A stretch of DNA of 64,000 nt from Arthrobotrys musiformis. Taxonomy: Eukaryota; Ascomycota; Orbiliomycetes; Orbiliales; Orbiliaceae. A program made the translations under genes and the position numbers. Below the pieces are notes generated by a model. The model was not told the DNA's origin. It saw only the letters and a list, made by a program, of their open reading frames with translations, and made no database searches. Location of the stretch: positions 1,116,001 through 1,180,000 of the forward strand of contig JAVHJL010000008.1 in assembly GCA_036971715.1 (NCBI GenBank), in the 5' to 3' direction. How positions within the stretch are numbered: position 1 is the stretch's first letter; each line of letters opens with the position of its first letter. This document shows, in pieces, positions 35,174 through 45,334 of the stretch.

Positions 35174-35565
35174 ATGGCGACTCCGCGAGCCCGAATTTTA
35201 GACCTCATGCGTGTGTCATGTAGGCTCTTCAATACACACTTCAATCCGACTGGAGAACGTACCGGAAACAAGATCTTGCGAGAGCGGTTGAGAGGCCCAA
35301 GCCTGCTTCAGTACTATCCCAAGGAGCAATTCTCGATCAAACAGTTCAAGCGAGCCTTCCCAGACCTGTCGATGTCAGATGAGAAGGAGGAGATACGGTT
35401 GGAATCCGTCGAAAGGTACGTGACCTCAAAATACCGAATATCCGCCGGATTCGATGTTCTGACATGTCGGTTTCTAGCCACAAACTACGAGGAAAGGGCA
35501 AGCCCAAGAAGTACAAGCTGGGACGAGAGAGGACAGCTGGAAAAAAGAAGTCCAAACGAAAGTAA
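35174..35565 (+). CDS. Mitochondrial small ribosomal subunit protein mS33 (Rsm27-like), 2 exons
   Basis: A small basic protein of the mitochondrial ribosome small subunit. Exons 35174-35415 and 35478-35565 give 109 aa. The conserved N-terminus is visible: ARILDLMRVSCRLFNTHFNP, then GERTGNKILRERLRGPSLLQYY. The intron joins RLESVER to the Lys-rich tail SHKLRGKGKPKKYKLGRERT, and the frame is open only when the 62-nt intron is removed. The length agrees with fungal family members. It lies directly upstream of a complex I gene on the same strand. Confidence 0.92.
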
Positions 35566-36223
35566 ACGGACTGCTGAAAACATCATCTCAATTATTGCAA
35601 TTGATCCACTGGGATCGGTTGCTCGGGTTCTTCAAGGACGGTGTCCTGGAATTCCTATGCAGTTCGATCGTAAGACTTTACCGGGTCTATCTGTAAATAC
35701 AGACGCAAGGGAGTCACAGTCTTCCGTGTATATATATGGCATTGGGAACCTATTGCAGGTTTTCACTACAGGTTCCGTCGTGAACCTCAATACCAGACTT
35801 TATATTGGGCCGCAGCTTGATATATTGGTATCTAATAGCATCAATTTGAAGACATGGAACTAGCAATCATATATGTGTATTATCAAACTATTCACACTAT
35901 TAATTTCATTTTTTTGTGAGACAATATACCCGTTTGAACGTAATTGAACATATCGAATGGAAGTCTGATATACGATATGCTGCTGTATGCCACAGGTTAT
36001 TGTGTCGTGATGTGTTGGCCAATCAGGTTGCATGGATTTGGAAACCTGCCGCTAAACCGTTGACTGAGGACTTAATTTGGCTGGACGACATCATAGACTT
36101 CACCACTCCCACTACCCGCCCTCGCACCCCACGACCACCCCGCATCGATTGTTCGCAGTCCTCGGACGCTTCACTATCGGTAGAACTGGTATACCATTGC
36201 TGGCTGCCGGAGGCCTCACAACC
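35566..36223. other. Intergenic region, mS33 to complex I 75 kDa gene
   Basis: AT-rich 3' flank of mS33, then the promoter and leader of the next gene. An open frame from 35916 crosses into the next gene in the wrong frame. No gene is seen. Confidence 0.55.
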
Positions 36224-38840
36224 ATGCTTCGACAAACCCTTCGGCGGACGGCCAGGTCCCACTTCAACAACGTCAGAGCATTCTCCGCCACACCACGTCG
36301 AAGCGCGACTCAAGATGTTGAAATTACCATTGGTGAGAGAATCAATTGTTTACCGTCGGAGGATTGTATGTGGCTTTCTGGCTAACATGTTTGCGGTACA
36401 TAGACGGAATCAAAGTCAGTGTCCCCGCCGGGTCTGCACTGATCCAAGCCTGCGAGAAAGTCGGCGTTACGGTACCGAGGTATGGCTAATTCGGAGGGCT
36501 GGGTTATTGGATTTGCATGGTTAGCAATGGCTGATATAAGGGTGGGTGTCTAGATACTGCTATCATGAGAGGTTGTCGATAGCTGGTAATTGCAGAATGT
36601 GCCTCGTGGAGGTCGAGAGATCGCCGAAGCCGGTTGCAAGCTGTGCATGGCCTGTGACTGTATGTTTTAAAGAAAATTTCTTGATGGACCTTATGAATGG
36701 TGCGCTGATAAATAGCAGCCGGGAATGGTCGTTAAAACCAATACTCCGCTCGTCCACAAGGCTCGCGAGGGTATTATGGAATTTTTACTAGCGGTATGTA
36801 TTGCCTACAGATCGTACCTGAATATTTTTATACTAATATTTTTTATAGAACCACCCGCTCGATTGCCGTATGTCCTACAAAATCTAGAGATCGATCCGAA
36901 ATACTAATATATCCATTAGCGATTTGCGATCAGGGTGGAGAATGTGATCTTCAAGATCAGTCTATGAGATACGGAGCCGACAGGGGACGATTCCACGAAG
37001 TCGGAGGTAAGCGTGGTGTCGAGGACAAGAATATCGGACCTCTCGTCAAGGTAAGAATGCCAAAAGACTGGTGTGATATATAAACCATGTTTTCTAACGA
37101 TATAGACTTCTATGAATCGCTGTATCCATTGTACGAGATGTGTCAGATTTGCGAACGATGTGGCTGGCGCGCCAGAGTTCGGCTCTACTGGCCGTGGCAA
37201 TGATCTCCAAATCGGCACCTATCTCGAAAGAAATCTGAATTCCGAGCTCTCCGGAAATGTCATTGATCTTTGCCCCGTTGGCGCCCTTACCTCTAAACCT
37301 TACGCTTTCAGGGCCCGCCCATGGGAGCTGAAAAATACCGAAACCATCGACGTCCATAACGCGATGGGTTCGGCAATTCGTGTCGACACGAGAGGGCTTG
37401 AAGTTATGAGAGTTTTACCGCGGTTGAACGAGGAAATCAACATTGAGTGGATCGACGACAAAACCAGATTTGCCTGTGATGGTTTGAAGACTCAAAGACT
37501 GACTACACCTTTGATTAAGAGGGAGAACAAGTTTTACCCGGCAACATGGGAACAGGCACTCTCAGAGATTGCCTCCGCCTACGAAAAGATCCAACCTAAT
37601 GGAGAAGAGATGAAGGCTATTGCTGGTCATTTGACAGATGCTGAGTCTATGGTTGCACTCAAGGATTTGTTCAACTCTCTTGGGTCTGAACAACTCTCGG
37701 TGGACCAACCTCAAGGCCATCTTCCTCCAGCCCACGGCGTTGATATCCGGTCGAACTACCTTTTCAACTCTACAATTCAGGGGATCGACGAGGCGGATGC
37801 TATCCTCTTGGTCGGAACCAACCCTAGACTTGAGGCAGCTGTCCTAAATGCCCGAATCCGCAAGAGGTGGCTCTATTCCGATCTCGAGATTGGGCTGGTC
37901 GGCGAAAACTTTGAGAGCACATTCGAATATGAACATCTCGGACAGACCGCCGCCCAGCTTAAGAAGGCCCTCACCGGGCCTTTTGGAAAGAAACTTGTTG
38001 CTGCTAAGCGCCCTATGATCATCGTCGGTAGTGCTATTACAGAGCATCTCGATGCGAAGTCTATCTATGAAACAGTCGGTGCTTTCGTAGACAAGAACGC
38101 TGCTACTTTCCTAACACCAGAATGGAATGGGTACAATATTCTTCAGCGAGCAGCAGGTCGTGGCGCTGCTTACGATATTGGATTCGTGCCCCACTCTTCC
38201 TCACAGTCCAAGTCGATTCCAAAGTTCATCTATCTTCTTGGTGCGGATGAAGTCACATCGCAGGACATTCCTCCCGGTGCTTTTGTCGTTTACCAAGGGC
38301 ACCATGGAGATACCGGTGCCCTATACGCCGATGTTGTACTACCTGGAGCAGCTTACACAGAGAAGAGCGCCACCTACGTAAATACTGAAGGACGAACTCA
38401 GATTACAAGGGCGGCTACTTCATTGCCTGGTGCTGCTAGGGAGGACTGGAAGATTGTTCGAGCCGTTAGCGAGTTTCTGCGGAAGCCATTAGAATACGAG
38501 GACCTACCTTCATTGAGGGATAGGATGGCAGAAATCAGCCCGACCCTGGTTGTACATGACGTCCTGGAAGGCCCCAGCAAGGAGATTGCAGGGTTGGGTG
38601 TTAAGACTTCCCTTGTAGAAGCAAACAAGGGGTCCAAGGCCCTTGGGGAGCCTCTTAAGAGGGTCATTCAAGATTTCTACTTTACGGATGCCATCTCAAG
38701 AAGGTCAGTATTTTCATCATTGCACCCACGAGTTTGTAATTACGCTAACTTTTATCGATAGCTCTCCAACGATGGCGAGATGTTCTGCTGCCAAGTTAGC
38801 GCCGGGAAGCGAGTCCAAAGCGGTGGCTTCGTTTGCTTAA
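36224..38840 (+). CDS. nuo78: NADH:ubiquinone oxidoreductase 75-78 kDa subunit, 8 exons
   Basis: This is the largest peripheral-arm subunit of mitochondrial complex I (NDUFS1; nuo78 in Neurospora), carrying N1b, N4 and N5 Fe-S clusters. Exons 36224-36332, 36404-36479, 36554-36659, 36719-36793, 36849-36867 (19 nt), 36920-37050, 37106-38703 and 38762-38840 give 730 aa, the usual length. An Arg-rich presequence (MLRQTLRRTARSHFNNVRAF) is followed by the 2Fe-2S ferredoxin domain (DGIKVSVPAGSALIQACE, YCYHERLSIAGNCRMCLVEV, CAWPV). Next come the His/Cys cluster region (HPLDCPICDQGGECDLQDQ), the 4Fe-4S motif (RCIHCTRCVRFANDVAG) and NVIDLCPVGALTSKPY. A molybdopterin-oxidoreductase-like domain fills the rest. 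All intron phases agree. Confidence 0.96.
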
Positions 38841-41321
38841 TGGTGTCTCATTTTCGGCTTTGTACAAAAAACAAAAATCTTTCTTTTTCTAGATGCGGTT
38901 CACAGCCGCATTTTCGATACAGTGGATGGGTGTACTTTTTTTTTTTTGAGCGCTTCTTCCAGGTCCGGCTTTCCAGTGACCTGGCAAATGTCTATATTTC
39001 AAGTAATTTCAGTTGTACATTTTATATACATCTATACGCCGTGACGATTACACAGGATAACCAACTGCAGAGACATAGAGCGTCAAAAGCCACTTCTCAA
39101 CTCTACATCAAGCTTTTGGCGGCGGTCCGAACCGCTGTGTGCATCAAATGGGATTATTTAAATTTCGATTCCCATAATATTCCGGACAAGCGACCCAAAG
39201 CATTGGGAATGCTGCAACAGTTGGTGTCGTCGCGTCGTCAACTTGTCGACATATCAGTCCACTCGAGTCCCCAAATCCCAGGCCGCCCACGGAGCAAGAA
39301 GGGCTGCTACTATGTACATAGCCATTCCAACTGCATTTTTCCCGACATGAGACTCGGCCGGCTCACACAATTTCCGTCCTGTCAAAATGTGTGTTGGTTT
39401 TCGAACTTCAGAGGCCTTTTAGGCGCCGTCCCCTGTAAGTCGCACTCTACCACGTTTTCCAGCCAGCCAATCAAACGCGAGTAGCAACTGGACCTGCCTA
39501 ACCGCCCAGATCTTACCGAAAAGGTCATCCTGCAGGTTCTAAACTATTTATAGAAGCTCCAGACAGGTGTCCGAGGTCAGTACTTTGTATTCTCTTCTGT
39601 TCGAGTCTGGAGAAGATTGTATGTGAGCTGAAGATGCGTAGTGCATATCGAAGCGGACGAAGAGAGCCGCGAGCTTGAGAGAATATCCGCGGTCGCGGAA
39701 GACGACAGGTTGGTACACAGCCATTGTTTCTTGCAGAGAAACGACATGCGTCTCGAGCACTGAACTCGCACGAAACATCTGCTCATCACAGCTACATGTG
39801 TGGCGCACCTAAAAATAACCATGTCGCCCAAGGATTCCTGGCCCAAGGACCCATGCGGAATACCGCATGTGTGAAGGTACAGGCGAGCCAATACTCACGG
39901 TCACCGGCGAGCACGTCGCTCAGAACTTTCCACGATAGTTGGGGAATCCATGCTGGGCGCTAACGTGCATAGGACCTGCATGGAATGACTTCCTCTTTGT
40001 GATAGCGACAAGAAGCTTAATATTGATATGCCGTGGAAGCAAAGTTCTAAGGTCCCCAGGCCAATAGAACGGCGCGGCACGATAGTACAATCCTCACGCT
40101 CCACGACAGTATGATGCCGCTTCGAGGATGGTCCTCGGCTTGCTATTCGATTTACTCTATGTGCCATTCATGCATGCTTACCAAAAACATATCATGGTTT
40201 GCAGAAAACACCATTGTTGAACGGCATGGCAGACACAATACGGATCCTCAAAACGGCCAGTTGCTCTGCTGTGGGTGGTGGAGACAACCAGACCCCTGGT
40301 ATTCCCAGAAGTGGTCGCAGCCCCACCCCCCGAAAAAATGCAAAAGGATTGGAACACAGATGGACGGGAGGGGAGACTGTTTACAGGTACTTCCTCGCCT
40401 GACCAATCACGGGCTCGGACACCAAGCCAGAGGTCCCCAGAGACCGGGAGCATTTGGGTGGAGTCAACGATTGGCTGCGGGCTCGTCAATCATTGGTGGT
40501 GCCAACGCCTCTAGCTGGTCAACCCAAACGTCCCTCTTTCTTTTCTCCAGCATGTCTTCCCATCTTCATGGGACTCTTGCCTTCGCCAATATCTCATTTC
40601 TTCACCGCCCTCCCAGGCAAAGCGATTCCCATCCCTCTCTTCGTCAGCACCTGTGTTCTGTTGTGTGCGTGGGTCAGGTTTTCTTGCTTGGGACCAGCGA
40701 TCGAAAGTTCACTTGGAGGTGTGTTTCCCGCCCCGACTAGTATCCTTTTTTTTTTCTTTTATGCTCCCCTCTTTTGGCGTTGTATGTTTGCTTACTCCTT
40801 CAAATGTTGGTTTCTCGATAGTTTCTCTTCGCTGGAATCTGGATAAGCTACTTGATAGGAACTTGAACTTTGCCTCTTGAATAGTAGGCGTGCTTCGAGT
40901 TCTAATCGCCGGGAAATTGAGAGGGGACACATCGAGGGTCCGTGGGCACCTCTCGACACTCTCGGCCATATCAGAATCCAACCGACAATAGTCGCGGAGC
41001 TGATCGCTTTCAAGTCGCGGAAGACCCTTTGAATTGCCTGGAGAGCCTCAGGGCGTGGTTTTCTCGACGAGTTACATAGCGGCGACATATTCACGACCCT
41101 TTCAACACTCAAGCGACACCCCGAAAACATCACCAACGCTCGCGGAATCCAATATACCATTGTCTTGGCATGCTTTTCGATATCTTGTGTTGATAGAGGC
41201 ATAGAAGAAGGATATCTCGACCGTATTTCAGCTTCAGAGTCCTACCCCGACTGATGTACTGAGATATACAAAGGCAACCAAGTCTACGTCTTCTTTGAGG
41301 TGTCATATATCAGTCGCAGAC
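38841..41321. other. Intergenic region with one weak gene candidate
   Basis: 2.5 kb between complex I and the unknown proline-rich gene. Nothing recognisable was seen in 38.84-40.5 kb. From 40552 a possible two-exon frame runs to an in-frame TGA and stays open beyond it; see the separate entry. The last part is the promoter of the downstream gene. Confidence 0.4.
40552..41254 (+). other. Weak candidate gene, possibly interrupted
   Basis: An ATG at 40552 follows a strong pyrimidine leader. Exon 40552-40718 ends at GTGTGT, and an acceptor at 40883-40884 (AATAG) keeps phase into 40885 onward, reading EIERGHIEGPWAPLDTLGHI and PTIVAELIAFKSRKTL before a TGA at 41030-41032. The same frame then continues open for 73 codons (GFLDELHSGDIFTTLSTL, HPENITNARGIQYTIVLA) to a TGA at 41252. 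The residue mix looks protein-like, but no family is recognised, and the minus strand is also open over 40792-41202. It could be a pseudogene, a gene with an unseen intron, or chance. Confidence 0.2.
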
Positions 41322-44300
41322 ATGTCTACACCACAATATTACCCACCGCCGAGTGGCTATATACCGCGCCCTCAGGCCGGTCAACGGCAAGCCATGCAAT
41401 ACAACCCTGCGGGCTACAATCCGGCAGCTTATCACCCATCTCAGGCACCGCCTTCTCCCCCAGTCAATTCACAACAAGCCCACTCTGGGTATGCTCCTAA
41501 TGTTTATATGCCCGCGCATCCCGTTGGGCCACCGGGGCGAATGCCCCCGCAGCCGGTTGTAGGAGCTGGAGGATATGTTCCATATGCGAATCTACAAGGT
41601 GTAATTGGCGGTGTGAATAGAAGCGCGGCACTGGATCAGGATAGTCAACAAGAAGGTTAGTCAGATTGAGACTATGGGATCTCCGAAATGATAACGCAGG
41701 AGCAGCCCTGATATAGCGATATCAAGCCCCTGCTGCTCGCTATTTCAACTCTAAGGGATTACAATTCACAATGGTAGAAATTGAGAGCTAACTTTGAGGC
41801 GCGATAGCACCCCCTCCGTACTCTCCCCCACAGCGCCCTTTCAATAGACAGATGCAGCCCCCGAATTTGCAAGTTCCAGGTATTTTATCCCTTATGTAGC
41901 CGCAACTGAGGTTTAGTATTAACAAATATTTTCATAGTTAATGTCCAAAATAATATGTATACGCCAATTACGCCTAGCAATTCATATCAACCACACACTC
42001 AGTCGCCACTAAATACAACGAATCCAAGACAAATGGGACCTCCATCTCAACCCCCGCCTGCCCAGCAGCAGCCGCCGCAGCCACCGCCTCAAGCGCAGGC
42101 TCCACCTGCTGCGTATCCTGTTCAAGATCAAAGAAGGGCCGCTAGTCAACCCGCAACTTATACTCACCAACCAGTACAAGCTCCGACTCAACAGATACTA
42201 GCGCAACCTTCACAAAATGCACAGTACCCCCCTCAAAGGCATTCGACTGTACAATCCCAGCAAGCGTTCACACCGGCCCCCCCTTCTCAACGTCCCATAG
42301 CTGTCACAAACTCGGCTCCGGCACGGTCTCCAGATGAACCGGAACCAGCACCTCCGCCATCGCAACCATACCTTGCCACGGGATCTGCGCGGGAGCGTGA
42401 CTCGTTACCATTACGGCGGGCTCCAGCCCCTGCTGCGACAAATACAAATGAGAATCCAGCTCCGAGTAGAAGGTCTACAATGCCGATTCCTCCTCCGCCA
42501 CCTTCAATCCCGCCGCCACCAAGTGGCCCACCCCCTTCAAATCCAGTCACAAGGCGGCAAACAATGGACAGCATACCCGCGAGCGCCCCTAAGGTCCAAC
42601 CGACTACCTCTAGCAGCGCCGCCCCCCCCGACGCAAACCCCCACTACGGGTCAGGGACAGTTGCCTATTGGGGCGCCTCTCCCCCCTCCTCCGAGTCGCC
42701 CGCCTCCAAGGACAGTACTCCTCCAGCCGGCTCCTCTTGGGAAAAAGCGGGAGAAGGGCAAAGGCGTGACAAGGGACGATGATATGTCTGATACCATCAG
42801 CGAACGCGGGATGACAAGCCCCCCCCCCTTCCGCTCCATACAGTGCTGGTATATTACCATTCCGTCGGAATTCCCCACCAAACTCTGGCACCACTCCGCA
42901 TAGTTCCGGGTTCCCTGGCTCGGCGAGCATTCACCCGCAGTCTATTATGAGATCCCAAAAATCTTCCGGTGACCTAGCGTCTGGCGGACTCAGGACTACG
43001 ACTCCTAAGGATGTGCGATTCGTGATACCAGACGATGAAAGTGAATATGAAAGCACAGCGGATGGGGAATCACAGAGAAACAGCGGTGTAGAGCCGAGTC
43101 CGGGATTCGTAGCAGCAGCGGCTCCAACAACCCCGAGGACACCTGTGACACCGGGTCGCCCCCGAATCAGTTCCCAGCAAATTCCACCATTTGCATCTAT
43201 CGCCGAGGAAGAGGGGCCAAATGACGACTTGAGATCCAAGAGGGTATCGACAACTAATTGGGTAGAACAGAAGGAAGTTGTGTTTAACAAGACGCTGCCC
43301 TCGAGCGCACCGCCTACCGAATCGCGGTTCCACGTCGCTCAGACTCCACCATTTTCACCGGAATCGCAAAAGGTGGAAGAAAAGATGGCGAGCATTAATG
43401 GAAAGGCCAATCCCCAGAAGACACAGGCTATTACCCCGCCAATGCACTCGGGGCCAATGCCAGAATCAAAGGCAGGGGCATCGACACCAAGAATCTTCCC
43501 CGACGATGAGCCAGAAAATCTAGACCTACCACCATTCTATCACGAGGCTATAGAGCGTCATACAGATATGATTCTCACAGAAGCATCAGCGGCGACGGAT
43601 GAGAAGAGGTTAAATGTTTTTGTCGATTACGTGTTGGAAGAAGCTCGAATAAGAGGCGAGGTTTACAACAATGCATTGGGCGTTCTCGGGCCAGGCCTAT
43701 CTCTCTTCCCAAGCGATGATCCCCAGTATATGACACCAGAACAACAGGTCGCCGAGTTTGAACGACGAGAGTACGAAAAAAGAGTGATAAACCAGCTTGC
43801 ATCGGGCTCAGGCCCTAGCAGTGGCGGCGGAGGTTCACTGAGGCGGCGACAAACCATCAAGGAGCAGAAAGCCCGCGCTGGTGAATACCTGGAGAGTCGG
43901 CGTTCAAGATCGAATCCAACCACACCGAGGGAGCCGAAGCGGGCAAGCTGGTTCGAAAATGCTGCGGTAGATACTATCGAAAAACCGGACAGGATTTCGC
44001 CAACTGTAGAACCGTTCCTTCTTGACATTCAACCTCTGCTATCAATTGTCCCTCCATATCCCCGACAATTTCCAGCGAGCGAAAATTCTCATCCAAGTTT
44101 ACAGAAGACGAGAAAAGCCATTACCGACTTGAAGGACCTGAGAGTTATCCATAAACTCAAATTTGACTTCACGACTTCCGTTACTAGAGTGCAAGACGAG
44201 TATGCTGCCGAGGCTAGAGCTAGAAAGGTGGCACATCAGGACTACATTCAAAGGCTTTTTAACGAAGGCAGGGTTACCTATGAGGAAATGGATAGACTCA

Positions 44301-45334
44301 CTGCAGAGTTCGAGCGGAGAGAAGGGGATGTCAAGGCCGATGAACTACAGAAGGAATTCGAGAGATTCCAGAAGGAGGTTGTAACACCGAGTCATACAGA
44401 GTTGATGGATAGGATTGATAAAGCTACCTCTCTTATGGAAACGATCCAAACCGATATCTCTTCCTCTGCCAAAGCAAATATCAGTATCAGAGAAGGACCC
44501 GAGCTTTTAGAGAAACTATACATCATGAGAAGCATCTTCGAGACCCGAGAGCTTCTCTACGGAGAGATAAATACTCTGATCGCCGACAGAGACAGCCGAT
44601 ACAAGGAGGTCACGATTGCACCATTCCTCAACGAAGGGGATACCGACGGTATTAAGGAAGCGGAGGAGTTTTTCTCGGATGCAGCGAAACAGACTCAGGT
44701 GACAGCGGACAAGGACGCAGTAGAAAGAGCAAAATCTTTCTTGGACAAGGTCGAGAAGGATGTTATTGTCGGAGTGGAAAGCGAAGTTTCGAATTTCTGG
44801 GACGTTGCACCGACCCTCACAGAGCTTCTGGAAAAGATTCCTACAGACCTTTCGAACTTCAGGCCGATTATTCCGGATGAAGAGTTCTACTCGACTGCTA
44901 GCTACGAAAAGTTTCCGTTGCTATATCTAAAACAAAAGCTCGATTACGTGGGAAATTCTATCTACCAGCACGCACAGGCTCAAATGCGGTTGTTGAACTT
45001 TTCGGTGGACATCACACTCCTCTGGACGAACACGAAATGGGCGTTGGGAGACAGCGAGAGGATCATGGCAGGGGAAGAAGAACAGAGAGCTGTTTGGCAG
45101 GTTGAAAGACAGAAGAAAGAGGAAGAGGTCAAGCAAACAAAGAACTGGGAGGAGAAAGTTAAGATTGTGCAAGAGGAGTGGTCACAGAGCGTTGGAAATA
45201 AGCTCTCAGATATTAAAAAGAGGATTATAGACCAGTTGGCGCAGCAGGAGGGCTGGAGCAACGATGTTAGTATACTCTATGAGATGCATTCGCCTATTGA
45301 CAAAGATTGCTAACTTCCAATGCAGCTCCTTTAG
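41322..45334 (+). CDS. Proline-rich/coiled-coil protein of unknown function, frame broken at two poly-C tracts
   Basis: Exons 41322-41655, 41808-41879, 41938-45265 and a tiny last exon 45326-45334 (CTC CTT TAG, after a CTAAC branch point) suggest about 1,247 aa. The N-terminal 450 residues are Pro/Gln/Tyr-rich and disordered (YYPPPSGYIPRP; QPPPAQQQPPQPPPQAQ). The C-terminal about 650 residues are mostly charged helix and coiled coil: FYHEAIERHTDMIL, FVDYVLEEARIRGEVYNNAL, DLKDLRVIHKLKFDF, NFWDVAPTLTELLEKIP and FSVDITLLWTNTKWALGD. The frame changes at a run of 8 C (42622-42629) and again at 10 C (42819-42828). The segment between them is clearly coding-like (KKREKGKGVTRDDDMSDTI). Homopolymer sequencing error is the simplest explanation. 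I do not recognise the family. Confidence 0.7.

Noticed and set aside
42334..42903. Separate gene in a shifted frame inside the unknown proline-rich gene
   Set aside because: Its 3' part is better explained as the continuation of the same protein after a poly-C frameshift, and its 5' part is an antiphase shadow.
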